Source of the DNA: CAYQUO01 sp964420835
Lineage (GTDB): Bacteria; Chloroflexota; Anaerolineae; Anaerolineales; Anaerolineaceae
Length of the DNA: 64,000 bases
Assembly (NCBI GenBank): GCA_964420835.1
Contig: CAYQUO010000017.1
Span: 1-64,000, forward strand
Direction of reading: 5' to 3'
In this document: in pieces, positions 7,774 through 17,179 of the stretch
Layout: each line of letters begins with the position of its first letter
Position numbering within the stretch: the first letter of the stretch is position 1
Position numbers and translations under genes: made by a program
Notes under the pieces: model-generated
Told to the model about the DNA's origin: nothing
Seen by the model: the letters and a program-made list of their open reading frames with translations, nothing else
Database searches by the model: none

Positions 7774-8682
7774 GTGATTAATTCGATGAAACGTGGTTCT
7801 AAAACAAGTCATTTTGGTACAAATTCCCGAATCAATCACGATTCCTCTTCCTATTACGCATCGCGACTTTATTCAGATCTGCCTGTTGTTAATGGAGTAG
7901 TTGTTCAACCTGATAATCCTTTTCCGGAGGATTACATCAATCGAATTATTCTTGGCAGTTCGGAAAAAATGACAGCTATCCCGGATCGATCCTTGCATTT
8001 GATGGTCACATCTCCACCATACAATGTAACCAAGGAATACGATGAAAACTTATCACTTATGGAATATTTGCAGTTGTTGAAATCTGTGTTTACCGAAACT
8101 TACCGTGTTCTTGTGGATGGAGGCCGGGCTTGTATCAATGTAGCAAACCTGGGTAGAAGACCATACATTCCTCTTTCCGATTACATTTCCCAGATGATGC
8201 TTGAAATTGGATTCCTGATGAGGGGTGAAATCATCTGGAATAAAGGCGCAGGTGCAGGGGTGTCCATGGCCTGGGGAAGCTGGCAATCTGCATCGAATCC
8301 TGTTCTAAGGGATGTTCACGAATACATCCTTGTTTTTTCCAAAGGATCATTTTCACGAAAAAGGCTGGAAGGAAAAGAAAATACAATAACCAAAGAACAG
8401 TTCATGGAATGGACTAAATCCATCTGGACAATGAATCCGGAATCAGCAAGAAAAGTTGGCCACCCTGCACCTTTTCCAGTGGAATTGCCCTACCGGCTCA
8501 TCCAGCTCTTTACTTTTAGCAACGACATCATCCTTGACCCCTTCATGGGAAGCGGATCAACAGCCATCGCTGCTTTAAAATCCAATCGAAATTACCTTGG
8601 ATATGATAATGACCCTCACTATATAAAACTTGCTGAAGAAAGAATTGAACCTTATCGTCTGCAGTTGAAATTGGATATTTAA
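7774..8682 (+). CDS. Beta-class DNA methyltransferase (N4-cytosine type) of the ThaI-like system
   Basis: This 302-residue protein has the catalytic motif T-S-P-P-Y (about residue 74) ahead of the AdoMet-binding motif D-P-F-M-G-S-G-S (about 250). This is the order of beta-class amino-methyltransferases. Thr/Ser-P-P-Y is usual for N4-methylcytosine enzymes, consistent with protecting a GC-only site such as CGCG. The frame opens at GTG 7774; ATG at 7786 is equally possible, since neither has a clear ribosome site, and the latter falls four bases after the downstream TAA of the nuclease frame. Translational coupling to the nuclease gene is likely. Its AT-rich codon usage matches the nuclease and differs from the surrounding chromosome. 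Confidence 0.85.
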   Translation: MINSMKRGSKTSHFGTNSRINHDSSSYYASRLYSDLPVVNGVVVQPDNPFPEDYINRIILGSSEKMTAIPDRSLHLMVTSPPYNVTKEYDENLSLMEYLQLLKSVFTETYRVLVDGGRACINVANLGRRPYIPLSDYISQMMLEIGFLMRGEIIWNKGAGAGVSMAWGSWQSASNPVLRDVHEYILVFSKGSFSRKRLEGKENTITKEQFMEWTKSIWTMNPESARKVGHPAPFPVELPYRLIQLFTFSNDIILDPFMGSGSTAIAALKSNRNYLGYDNDPHYIKLAEERIEPYRLQLKLDI

Positions 8683-9243
8683 AGTGGGGTGTGCCCTCGA
8701 ATAAGGCCAAAGGGATGCGCGCCACCCATGCCATCCCCATCTCCGCCCAAAAGGCCCTTATCCCCACCCTTCCCCAATCTCTCCGGAAATACCGCTTCCT
8801 CTTTTATCTAAAGGGCGCTTTCTAGCAGGCTTACTGCAGCCTGCCGAAAACACCCGACCCCGCCCATCACGAATAATGGTATCTCGCCAGTAAAAAATCG
8901 ACCTGGTCTTCACGGACCAGGGCAACGATCCGGTGCTCCTGCGTCAACCTCCTTGACCAGGCTCGCTTTACTCCGCTCGAAATGCGCCGACTCCACCGGA
9001 AAACTGGAAATGATTGCCCCCATCCAACTGGAGATCGATATCCACCGGCGTTACTTTGGTTATTACGGCTGCGGCTTCTACATGCCCAGCAAGCCCTGGC
9101 CTCTGATTCAGCAACCCCCTGCCTCGGGAGTAATCACTTTCGAGGCCAGGGGGTTATTTCCTTCATCCGGACGCGTGATATCCCTTCCGGTGAAGAGGCT
9201 CTTTCTGAGGCACAAGCCGTAATTGGCGAACATCTCCATGGGT
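8683..9243. other. Intergenic stretch after the restriction-modification genes
   Basis: About 560 bp without a gene I can support. A plus-strand frame around 8953-9222 is open but lacks a ribosome site and resembles nothing I know. The GC content climbs back to the chromosomal level here, so this marks the right edge of the AT-rich island. Confidence 0.4.
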
Positions 9244-9272
9244 TTGCCTCCAATCTGAATTTCCTGTATACT
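9244..9272 (+). promoter_or_regulatory. Promoter of the MNT-HEPN pair, nearly leaderless
   Basis: TTGCCT at 9244-9249 and TATACT at 9267-9272 are separated by 17 bp. A start about seven bases beyond the -10 falls at 9279-9280, leaving only four or five bases before the ATG at 9284. No Shine-Dalgarno sequence precedes that ATG, which fits near-leaderless translation. Confidence 0.5.
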
Positions 9273-9283
9273 AATTCATAATC

Positions 9284-9646
9284 ATGGATAACACCTTGCA
9301 GGTGCCAGCCATTGATGTTCGCACGAGCATCCCTGCCACCGTGATCTCGTCTCTGGCAGAGCGCATTGCCGAACGCTTCAAACCGCAGAAGATCATCCTG
9401 TTCGGCTCCTATGCCCATGGTTCGGTCACCGCAGAAAGCGACATCGACCTGCTGGTCATCATGGATACACCATTGCGCGCCCGTCAGCAGGCTGTGCAGA
9501 TTCGCCAGTACCTCGACCCGCTCTTTGGGGTCGATCTCTTGGTCTACACCCCTGAGGAGATTTCCCGGCGCTTGGCCTGGGGGGATTCCTTCCTGCAGGA
9601 AGCCCTTTCCCATGGAAAATTGCTTTATGAATCCTCTTACCCTTGA
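9284..9646 (+). CDS. MNT-type nucleotidyltransferase (antitoxin of an MNT-HEPN pair)
   Basis: This 120-residue minimal nucleotidyltransferase carries the pol-beta signature G-S-Y-A-H-G-S-V-T-A-E-S-D-I-D-L (about residues 46-61). The S-D-I-D aspartates bind metal, and a third acidic residue probably lies in V-D-L-L-V-Y (about residue 85). In MntA/HepT systems this enzyme AMPylates the HEPN toxin to neutralise it. The next gene is a HEPN protein overlapping by 20 bases, the classical arrangement. Expression is probably from the near-leaderless promoter directly upstream. Confidence 0.85.
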   Translation: MDNTLQVPAIDVRTSIPATVISSLAERIAERFKPQKIILFGSYAHGSVTAESDIDLLVIMDTPLRARQQAVQIRQYLDPLFGVDLLVYTPEEISRRLAWGDSFLQEALSHGKLLYESSYP

Positions 9647-10028
9647 ATGGATTGAAAAAGCCGAGGGGGATTTCACGACCTCCGGCAGGGAAGTGAGAGC
9701 CCGCCTCCATCCAAATTATGACGCTGCTTGTTTTCACGCTCAGCAGGCTGCTGAAAAATACCTGAAGGCTTTCCTGCAGGAAAAGGGCCATAACATCCCC
9801 AGGACCCACAGCCTGCTCGAACTGCTGGCCTTGTGCCTGCGTATCAACCCGGCTTTTCAACTCATCCGTGCCGATCTGAACACCTTGGAAGGCTATGCCA
9901 CCGCCTTCCGCTACCCGGGCCAATCCGCCGACAGGGCGGAGGCGCTTGCCGCCCATCGGAACGTATCAACGGTCCGCAGGCAGGTCCGGGAATTTCTCGG
10001 CTTGGACCGTAACAACACCAATCGATGA
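9627..10028 (+). CDS. HEPN-domain protein (probable toxin partner)
   Basis: The frame is open from 9366, but the real start is ATG at 9627, overlapping the MNT gene by 20 bases. The 133-residue, all-helical product has the HEPN core H-A-Q-Q-A-A-E-K-Y-L-K-A-F-L (about residues 32-45) and the later A-F-R-Y-P-G segment (about 90). HEPN partners of MNT proteins are often metal-independent RNases, but the canonical R-x4-H motif is not obvious. This may belong to the larger non-toxic or less characterised HEPN branch (PF05168). The role in defence or dormancy is inferred from the pairing alone. Confidence 0.78.
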   Translation: MNPLTLEWIEKAEGDFTTSGREVRARLHPNYDAACFHAQQAAEKYLKAFLQEKGHNIPRTHSLLELLALCLRINPAFQLIRADLNTLEGYATAFRYPGQSADRAEALAAHRNVSTVRRQVREFLGLDRNNTNR

Positions 10029-10114
10029 AATTCAGGATCGCTTTGCCGGGCTGAAGTTGCTTTTTTTCCTGCGCACCCACCGGCATGGCTAAATCCCCCG
10101 TCGTCCGCCGCCCT

Positions 10115-11809
10115 TCATCCCCTGAGGAATTTCCACAGGAAGTTTTCCCCGGAGTGAACCCGCAGCAGCGTCGTTAAAACCAGTGGCAGGCTGGCTGCTC
10201 CCGGGTAAACCAGGTAACGCGGTTCCCACTGCGGGTGGAACTTTTCCTTGAACGCGTGCAGCCCCTTAAAGTTGTAAAAACGGGAAACATACTCGGAAAT
10301 GGTGTGCAAAGCCTTCTCAACGCGCGGGTCCTCCGGTTTCTCACCCACCCCCACAATGGCGCTCAGCCCCAGGCTGAACGTATCGCGGCCGTTCTCCCTG
10401 GCCCACTGCAGCATCCTGGCGAAGAGGAACTCCATCGTCCCGTGTTCCACCTGCTGGTAATGGCGCATCAGGTCAATGGTCATCTCGTTCTTTTGGTATT
10501 CGGGCACCAGGTTGGCAAAGGCGGTCGGTTTGCCGTCCGCGGCGTGCACCACGATCGCCGGTCCGTTGCGGATGTAACGGTCGTTAAACCAGCCGTTGGA
10601 AAAGCGCATTTCCCCCCCATGCCTGATCGCCAGCCAGGCGTTGCTGATCTCGTGCAGGGAATACAGCAGGTCATCCTCCAGGGGCGGCTGGTGCACAATC
10701 GCCTGGTAGCCTTGTTTTTCCATCCGGTTCACGGCATAGCGCAGCCCTTTGTTCTCGCTCCCTTCCAGGGTGAAACCCTCCAGGTGCACGATGGCTTCAT
10801 ACCCGATGCACACCGTGTCAAAGCCGGCTGCCCGGTAGGCTTCCAGGTGGTCCGGCAGGGTGGACACATAGGCAGGTATCCAGTCGTTCCTGGAACAGTG
10901 TTGACGGAATAGGCGGATGGCTTCCGCCACCTGGTCCGGCGGCCCGATCGGGTCACCCAGGACCATGGCGCCGCGCTGGCTCACGGCGTAGGCTGTCACG
11001 GTATCCGTCGGCCCGAAAAAATAAGCCTTGTCCTCGAACAAGGTGGCCCTGGCCAGGGCTGTGCGGCCGTAATGGCCCACAATCGTTTCCGCCCGTTCCC
11101 ATTCTGCAGAGGTGGCGGGCAGCCGCACCAGCACCGGCCGGATCAGCATCAGCAGGGCGAATCCCACCGTCCCCAGGCCGATCACATAGATCGAATCGGC
11201 AAAGTATCTCCCGAACCGGGTCATTGGCTCCAGCCCGGGGTTATAGTACATCGTGAACATTACCACGGTCTGGCGGACCGCATCCGCAAGGCTGAAGGCA
11301 ACCTTGAAGTGCCTGTCCAGCAGGTAAAACCCCGCTGTTCCGTAAACCAGTGTAAAGGCAAAGGCCAGGGCCAGGACGGTCAAACCCTGTTGCAGGGATG
11401 GCCGGTCCGTGGTGGCAAAAAAACTGCGGTGCAGCACCAGCAGCAGTACCAGCAGGCCCAGGCCCAGGCTGGCTTCCTCCACATCCAGGCCCTTCAACAG
11501 GTGGGAGGGTATGCTTACGGCCAGCAGGAGGATCGTCAGCGCCCACGCGGTGCGTTTGCGCCTTGCCAGGCTGCCGGCAAGCAGCAGCAGGGCGAACCCG
11601 GCCAGCGCCGAGGTGATGCGGCTCCCGTGCCGCACTTCCAGCGGCAAGACCGCTTCGATCACAGCCAGCCGGGAGTGCAATGCCGGCTGGACGGCTGAGG
11701 TCAGGTTGACAATCCCCATCAACCCGGTCAGCAGGGCGGATATTCGCACCCCCCAGGCTTCCCACCGGATGGTTTTTTTCCTTTTTTCCTTGCTCTCCAT
11801 GTTTCCCAT
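10115..11809 (-). CDS. MprF-like membrane protein with DUF2156 aminoacyl-transferase domain
   Basis: Of 564 residues, the first about 230 contain around six membrane helices. Residues about 240-560 form the tandem GNAT-like DUF2156 domain that, in MprF, transfers an amino acid from aminoacyl-tRNA to phosphatidylglycerol. Family blocks visible include G-D-P-I-G, D-H-L-E-A-Y-R-A-A-G-F, and F-Y-N-F-K-G-L-H-A-F-K-E-K-F-x-P-x-W near the end. The membrane part is shorter than the 14-helix flippase of full MprF, so this is the short synthase form. The likely effect is to make membrane lipids more cationic. It is the last gene of a minus-strand run with the RNB exonuclease (15 bp gap) and mgtA. Confidence 0.82.
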   Translation of the reverse strand: MGNMESKEKRKKTIRWEAWGVRISALLTGLMGIVNLTSAVQPALHSRLAVIEAVLPLEVRHGSRITSALAGFALLLLAGSLARRKRTAWALTILLLAVSIPSHLLKGLDVEEASLGLGLLVLLLVLHRSFFATTDRPSLQQGLTVLALAFAFTLVYGTAGFYLLDRHFKVAFSLADAVRQTVVMFTMYYNPGLEPMTRFGRYFADSIYVIGLGTVGFALLMLIRPVLVRLPATSAEWERAETIVGHYGRTALARATLFEDKAYFFGPTDTVTAYAVSQRGAMVLGDPIGPPDQVAEAIRLFRQHCSRNDWIPAYVSTLPDHLEAYRAAGFDTVCIGYEAIVHLEGFTLEGSENKGLRYAVNRMEKQGYQAIVHQPPLEDDLLYSLHEISNAWLAIRHGGEMRFSNGWFNDRYIRNGPAIVVHAADGKPTAFANLVPEYQKNEMTIDLMRHYQQVEHGTMEFLFARMLQWARENGRDTFSLGLSAIVGVGEKPEDPRVEKALHTISEYVSRFYNFKGLHAFKEKFHPQWEPRYLVYPGAASLPLVLTTLLRVHSGENFLWKFLRG

Positions 11810-11824
11810 GCCAGGGTCTCCCGG

Positions 11825-13297
11825 TCATCTCACCCGTTTGAAGTCGATGAACCCCTTCTCAACATCCACGTGAACCAGTTTAAGGCTTACCCGGTGGCCC
11901 ACGTCAAGGTGTTCAAACCCCTCCACAACCTTTCCCTCCACTGGGAACTTCAGCAGTCGTGCCCAGGTGCCCTTGGCGGCTGCTCCGGTAATGATGCCAT
12001 CAAAACGCTCCCCGATGCGGGGCTCAAGGAACAGCGCCGCCGCGGATTTGTGCAACTGGCGCTCCACCTTGTCGGCTGCGTCTTCAGCCAGCGTGCAATG
12101 CCTGGCCAGGTTGCTCAACTCGTCTTCGCCGTAGGGCGAGGGCATTCCGGCCAATGCGGCTTTGATGATCCTCTGCGTAACCAGGTCGGAGAACCGCCGG
12201 TTGGGGGCGGTGGAATGGGCGTAGTCCTTCACCGCCAAGCCAAAATGCCCGGGGGTACGATCCCCCGGCACATCGGCAACATATTCCCCTGCGCCCAGCA
12301 GTTTGATCACCGTCAGGGAAAGGTCGGGGAACCGCAACGGGTCCTCCTTCTTTTGCTCCACCAGGAATTTCTCCAGCGCCCTGGAATCGGGGTTTCCCGG
12401 CAGTTCGAAACCGTGTTCTGCCGCCACCTCAACAATCCGCTCCCAGCGTTTGGGTGTCCTCACCACCCGCCGGATGGAAGGGTATCGTTTCTCCTCCAGG
12501 TGCCGTGCCACCACCCGGTTGGCGGCGATCATAAAATCCTCGATAATCTCCTTGGCGCGGTTTCTCTCCTCCACCTCCAACCCCAGCACCTGGTCATCCT
12601 CGAAGACCGGCCGGGCCTGGATCGTCTCAAGGCTGAGGGCACCGTGGATGTGCCGCAGGTGCTTCATGCGCTGGGCAACCTGGTCCTGCAGGCGCAGGTT
12701 GTCCGCCAGTCCTTCTACCCGGGCCATGGGCTCTGGCATGCTGCCGCTTCCCTCCAGCCAGGCTGCCACACTGGGGTATGCCAGTTGGGCCTGGTTGTGC
12801 ACCATCCCCCGGTAAATATCCGATCCCTGCAATGACCCGTCCGCCCCAATGACCATGTCGATGATAAAGGCCAGGCGGTCCTCTCCCGGGTTCAACGAGG
12901 TCAAGCCGGTGGAAAGTTTCTCCGGCAGCATGGGGAAGATCTGCGCCGGCGTGTAGACCGAGGTCGTGTTGTGGCGGGCGTGTTCGTCAATGGGGGTGTC
13001 CCTGCCTGCCAGGGAGTCCACGTCAGCCACCGCCACCAGGATGTTCACCCTCCCATCATCCTGCTCCCGGGCGACCGTCAACTGGTCCAGGTCCTTCGAA
13101 TCGTCGTTGTCGATGGAGCACCACAACAGGCCCCTCAGGTCGCGGGCTTTACCATCCTCATCCCTTGCCGGCTCCTGCAGCCCTTCAAGTTGCTGCAGTG
13201 CCTGGGTCGAAAAATCGGGCAGCAGGCCCCGGTCCAGCATTGCCTGGCGGGCAATGCGGATCAAGAGTTCTCGGTGTTTCTGGGTGGATCTGTTCAT
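11825..13297 (-). CDS. RNB-domain exoribonuclease (RNase II/R family)
   Basis: This 490-residue protein consists mainly of the RNB catalytic domain (about 45-370) plus a C-terminal S1-like region (about 410-490). The N-terminal cold-shock domains of full RNase II/R are absent or reduced. The metal-binding centre reads I-D-N-D-D-S-K-D-L-D-Q (residues about 62-72), giving Asp63, Asp69 and Asp71. The fourth aspartate of the E. coli enzyme is replaced by Gln72; the aspartate reported as essential is retained. It would degrade single-stranded RNA 3' to 5' in the cytoplasm. Spacing suggests transcription with mgtA (30 bp upstream) and the MprF-like gene (15 bp downstream). Confidence 0.82.
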   Translation of the reverse strand: MNRSTQKHRELLIRIARQAMLDRGLLPDFSTQALQQLEGLQEPARDEDGKARDLRGLLWCSIDNDDSKDLDQLTVAREQDDGRVNILVAVADVDSLAGRDTPIDEHARHNTTSVYTPAQIFPMLPEKLSTGLTSLNPGEDRLAFIIDMVIGADGSLQGSDIYRGMVHNQAQLAYPSVAAWLEGSGSMPEPMARVEGLADNLRLQDQVAQRMKHLRHIHGALSLETIQARPVFEDDQVLGLEVEERNRAKEIIEDFMIAANRVVARHLEEKRYPSIRRVVRTPKRWERIVEVAAEHGFELPGNPDSRALEKFLVEQKKEDPLRFPDLSLTVIKLLGAGEYVADVPGDRTPGHFGLAVKDYAHSTAPNRRFSDLVTQRIIKAALAGMPSPYGEDELSNLARHCTLAEDAADKVERQLHKSAAALFLEPRIGERFDGIITGAAAKGTWARLLKFPVEGKVVEGFEHLDVGHRVSLKLVHVDVEKGFIDFKRVR

Positions 13298-13327
13298 GGT
13301 GAATGGGAACCTTTTCTGTGGTCGTTT

Positions 13328-15955
13328 TTACACCGGTTGGTGACCTTTCAGCCCTCCGGTGTGATCGTTTTTTCCTGCGGCATTTAATCTTTGGTAGAAC
13401 CAGCGCTTGGTCAATTCGGCTGAGAAGAAGTATGCCGCCACAATGCACAGGATGAGCACCAATGCCCCCGGGCTTAAGGGTTTGAATCCCAGGATTCCTG
13501 CCAGCGGGGAAAAAGGCAGCAGCAGGGCGGTCAGCCCCACCACCCCCGTCAAAAGCAGCATGACCCGGCTGGGACGGCTTTTGTTGAAGGGCATCTGCGT
13601 GCGCACGGCAAAGACCACCAGCGAGGCTGACAGAACGGATTCAATGAACCAGCCGGTATGGAAGGTTGCCGCTTTGGCTCCCAATCCCCACAGCAGCAGG
13701 GCAAAGGTGGCAAAATCGAACAGCGAACTCAACGGCCCAAAGATCAGCATGAAGCGCCGGATGAAGTTCATATCCCAGCGCCGCGGCCTCTGGATGAAGT
13801 CCTCGTCCACCCGGTCGCCGGCAATGGCCATCTCCGGCAGGTCGGTCAGGAAGTTGATCAACAGGATCTGCTTGGGAAGCATCGGCAGGAATGGCAGGAA
13901 GAGGGAAGCCCCCGCCACGCTGAACATGTTGCCAAAATTGGCGCTGGTGGCCATGAAGATGTATTTCAGGGTGTTGGCAAACGTTCGTCTTCCCTGCAGG
14001 ATTCCCTGCTCGAGGACGTTCAGGTCCTGCCTTAGTAGGACAAAATCAGCCGCATCCTTGGCAACATCCACCGCGTTCTCCACCGATATGCCCACGTCGG
14101 CATCGTGCAGGGAGGGTGCGTCGTTGATGCCATCACCCATGTAGCCCACCACGTGCCCGGTCTTTTTCAGCGCCAGGATGATGCGCTCCTTCTGGTTGGG
14201 GTCCACTTCGGCGAAGATGTCGGTCCGTTCTGCCGCGTGCCAAAGGGCCTCGTCCCGCAGGTTGTCCAGGGCTGAACCCGTAAGGATGGTTGGCTCCTCC
14301 AGGCCGATTGCCCTGGCTGTATGGTCCGCCACCAGCCGGTTGTCGCCGGTGATGATCTTCAACTGCACCCCCAGCGCCTTCAGCCGGGCGATCGTTTCAT
14401 GAATTCCTTCCTTGGGCGGGTCGAAGAACAGCAGAAATCCGAGGAAGGTCATTTCCGCTTCGTCCTCCCGCTTGTAGAGCTCCTTCGCCCTCACTGCGGC
14501 CGCGGCCACCCCCAGCACCCGGTACCCCTGGCTGCTCCACCCGGCGTACCTGCTGTGCAGGTTTTCCCGGCAGGCAGCTGTACAGGGCTGCAACCTTCCT
14601 CCGGCATGGAGGCTGGTGCACACCTCGAGGATGTTCTCGAAGGCTCCTTTACAAATGAGCACCCGGTCTCCGGGGAATCCCTCCAGCGGTGCCTCTTTCC
14701 CATCCACCACCACCCCCAGGCGTTTGCGGACGAAGTCATAGGGGATCTCATCCACCTTGGCGTTGTCTGGCGCTTCATATGACCCCGCTTGCAGGATGGC
14801 AGCATCCAGGGGATTGGCCATGCCGGTCTGAAAGCGGGCGTTCAGCCAGGCCGCCCGCAAAACGGTGGCAGAATCTTCCCCTTCGGCATCGTAGGCCCCG
14901 TCCAGTTTCACCACTCCCAGCGTCAATGTGCCGGTCTTGTCGGTGCACAGGATGTCCATGCTGCCAAAATCCTCGATCGAGACCAGCCGGCGCACGATGA
15001 CCCCCTTTTCTGCCATCACCTGGGATCCCTTGGAGAGGTTGATGTTGATGATGGCCGGCAGCAACTGGGGCGTCAGTCCCACCGCCAGGGCGATGGAGAA
15101 GAGCAGGGAATCGATGACCGGCTTATGAAAAAGAACATTAACCGCGAAGATGGCCACCACCAGCACGAACATCACCTCCGTCAGCAGGAAACCCAGGTGA
15201 CGGATGCCGCGTTCGAACTCGGTCTCCGGCGGCCGCAGGGCCAGCCGGTCGGCGATCTGGCCAAAACTTGTACGCCTGCCCGTTTGCACGATCAACACCC
15301 GGGCCCTGCCGCTGCGCACGTTCGTGCCCATGAACACGCAATTGGTGCGTTCCGGAAGCCCTGCCGCTTCCGGAACTGTCCCCGGCATCTTCTCCACCGG
15401 GAAGGTCTCTCCGGTCAGCACGGCCTGGTTGACGAAGAAATCCTTCGCTTCAAGCAGCAGGCCGTCGGCCGGCACCAGGCTTCCCGCGGAGAGCAGCACA
15501 ACATCGCCCGGGACGATTTGCTCCGTTGGAATGGACGTTTCTTTTCCATCCCTCAGCACGGTCGTCTTCAGGCTGACCTGCTGGCGCAGTTTTTCAGCGG
15601 CATTGCTGGCGCTGTATTCCTGGCTGGTGCTCAGGGCGGCGCTGCCAAGGATGATGAGCAGGATGATCAGGGAATCCGTCCAGTCTTTTACGACCGCCGA
15701 AATGATCGTCGCCGTCAGCAGGATGAGGACAATGGGGCTCTTGAACTGGTTCAGGAACAACCCCCACAGGGTTGTCTTCTTCCGGGTGGTGATGGAATTG
15801 GGGCCGGCCTCTTCCAGTCGTCCGGTTGCCTCCGCACCGGTCAGCCCGGCAGGGCGGCTGGAAAGGGACTGGAACAGGCTTTCGACCGGCTGGCTCCAGT
15901 AGGGGTGTTGCAGCGGGGTTGATCCTTTGGGTTTTCCCTGGGTTTTAGGTTTCAT
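13328..15955 (-). CDS. mgtA: Magnesium-transporting P-type ATPase
   Basis: This 875-residue type IIIB P-type ATPase has all key blocks: L-T-G-E-T (actuator, about 181-185), the ion-pathway motif L-T-P-Q-L-L-P (about 294-300), C-T-D-K-T-G-T-L-T with phosphorylated Asp339, and G-D-G-I-N-D-A-P-S-L in the hinge. The P-Q-L-L-P variant of the M4 helix and the C-terminal M-P-F-N-K-S-R-P-S segment are typical of MgtA/MgtB rather than calcium or proton pumps. It imports magnesium under limitation. The first ATG at 15955 has only a weak ribosome site. I see no mgtL-like leader peptide or M-box in the 330 bp upstream. Confidence 0.92.
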   Translation of the reverse strand: MKPKTQGKPKGSTPLQHPYWSQPVESLFQSLSSRPAGLTGAEATGRLEEAGPNSITTRKKTTLWGLFLNQFKSPIVLILLTATIISAVVKDWTDSLIILLIILGSAALSTSQEYSASNAAEKLRQQVSLKTTVLRDGKETSIPTEQIVPGDVVLLSAGSLVPADGLLLEAKDFFVNQAVLTGETFPVEKMPGTVPEAAGLPERTNCVFMGTNVRSGRARVLIVQTGRRTSFGQIADRLALRPPETEFERGIRHLGFLLTEVMFVLVVAIFAVNVLFHKPVIDSLLFSIALAVGLTPQLLPAIININLSKGSQVMAEKGVIVRRLVSIEDFGSMDILCTDKTGTLTLGVVKLDGAYDAEGEDSATVLRAAWLNARFQTGMANPLDAAILQAGSYEAPDNAKVDEIPYDFVRKRLGVVVDGKEAPLEGFPGDRVLICKGAFENILEVCTSLHAGGRLQPCTAACRENLHSRYAGWSSQGYRVLGVAAAAVRAKELYKREDEAEMTFLGFLLFFDPPKEGIHETIARLKALGVQLKIITGDNRLVADHTARAIGLEEPTILTGSALDNLRDEALWHAAERTDIFAEVDPNQKERIILALKKTGHVVGYMGDGINDAPSLHDADVGISVENAVDVAKDAADFVLLRQDLNVLEQGILQGRRTFANTLKYIFMATSANFGNMFSVAGASLFLPFLPMLPKQILLINFLTDLPEMAIAGDRVDEDFIQRPRRWDMNFIRRFMLIFGPLSSLFDFATFALLLWGLGAKAATFHTGWFIESVLSASLVVFAVRTQMPFNKSRPSRVMLLLTGVVGLTALLLPFSPLAGILGFKPLSPGALVLILCIVAAYFFSAELTKRWFYQRLNAAGKNDHTGGLKGHQPV

Positions 15956-16287
15956 GGCTGCTCGAAATTCATCTGATTATGACATGAATCCGTCCACTGC
16001 GCCATTCCCATCCACAGGGAAGATTAATTGCAGTTGCCTGGACATTGATCGCCTTCGCCCGCCAAACCAGGGTGCCGGGCATGCCATTCCGAAAACAACC
16101 CCCCGCCCACTTCCAATTCCTCCCGCACCCCACCCGCCAGCAGGTCGATGGATCGTTTGATCCTTGATTGGTCTGTTTTTCCCTGGGACAGGTTGGAAAA
16201 ATGGGTATCGGCCGGCAACCGGGTCTGGCCTCGCCATGAATGGTTGTTACCGGCAGGCAGGGGTGAACTGCTTCTACAGGCAAAGGC
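15956..16287. other. Intergenic stretch
   Basis: About 330 bp between mgtA and a small membrane-protein gene, both on the minus strand. Short frames exist on both strands but none has a ribosome site or familiar sequence. I see no riboswitch-like structure by eye. Confidence 0.4.
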
Positions 16288-16941
16288 TCAGGTTTTGTGC
16301 AGGTCCCGGATGGCCTGCAGGCGCGCCTGTTTTATCTTTCTTCGCCGGATGGCGATGTAGACCAACGGCGAGAGCAGGATGCCCAACTGTAGCAGGGTTG
16401 TCACCACCAGCAGTTTTTCCTTGCCCGTTATGGCGTCCGGCAGGATGGCTATGGCCTCATGCCGGGCGGGATGGCGCAAGATGTAAATACCGGGTTCCCG
16501 CACGCTGAAGGTGTAAATCATCCGCCCGCGCACCAGCGCGGAATCAAAAGGGATCAGCCCCCTTTTTACGTAGTCAACTGCCAGTTTCCTGCCGCTGGCT
16601 TTCTCTTCCACTTTCAGCCATGGGTGTGTGTTCTGTTCGTACATGCCATCGGTCAACTGTAGCAGGTCCGCATCTCCCGTGTAGACGTCATATCGACCGG
16701 CTTCGAGGAATTCCAGGGTGGTTTGATGGCTGGCCAGGTCCAACCTCAGCACCTGGGCTGGTCCCACATCACGGATTAACCCCAACTTCGCCGGCAGGAA
16801 TAAGAATGGTGCCCCCAGGATCTTGACAACCTCCGGCAGGAGACAAAAAATCACCAGGAGGCCAACCGAGATCAGGATGCCTCCCAGGATTGCTCCACAG
16901 GATGGCTGCCGGTAGGAGGACGCACTGTTCATATTTATCAT
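16288..16941 (-). CDS. Hypothetical two-TM membrane protein
   Basis: The open frame extends to 17154, but ATG at 16941 (or 16932) gives a sensible start directly before the first membrane helix. The 217-residue protein has one helix at about 15-37, a soluble beta-rich middle of about 130 residues, and a second helix near 185-205 followed by R-R-R-K-I-K-Q-A-R, which should stay in the cytoplasm. The middle part contains G-R-Y-D-V-Y-T and R-E-P-G-I-Y-I-L and would be extracytoplasmic; this resembles proteins that sense or stabilise at the membrane surface. I do not recognise the family. It is divergent from glgP. Confidence 0.6.
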   Translation of the reverse strand: MINMNSASSYRQPSCGAILGGILISVGLLVIFCLLPEVVKILGAPFLFLPAKLGLIRDVGPAQVLRLDLASHQTTLEFLEAGRYDVYTGDADLLQLTDGMYEQNTHPWLKVEEKASGRKLAVDYVKRGLIPFDSALVRGRMIYTFSVREPGIYILRHPARHEAIAILPDAITGKEKLLVVTTLLQLGILLSPLVYIAIRRRKIKQARLQAIRDLHKT

Positions 16942-17077
16942 TGTAGTGACACTTCGGCCGTATTTCAAGCGGCATCTGTTGGTTCCCTGGATGGAAGATC
17001 CGTCTGCCGGTGAAAGCCCGGTTGGTGGACTGCTTATAATCATGACAGGATCGTTAAGCAACAAGGTTTGGCGGGTA

Positions 17078-17086
17078 TGGTATACT
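17078..17086 (+). promoter_or_regulatory. Extended -10 promoter of glgP
   Basis: TGGTATACT fits TGnTATAAT with one mismatch. A transcript start near 17093 gives a leader of about 87 nt before the ATG at 17180, which is preceded by GGAAGT. Confidence 0.4.
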
Positions 17087-17179
17087 CTCTGGTTTGGGTT
17101 TTTCTGGTTGGAACGCCCACTTAAGGCAAACCAGGCAGGATCATCCCGGCACATGATCTATGGACGAAGGAAGTAAAGC

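Noticed and set aside
8953..9222. Possible gene fragment between the restriction genes and MNT
   Set aside because: No ribosome site, no recognised family and no continuation in other frames.
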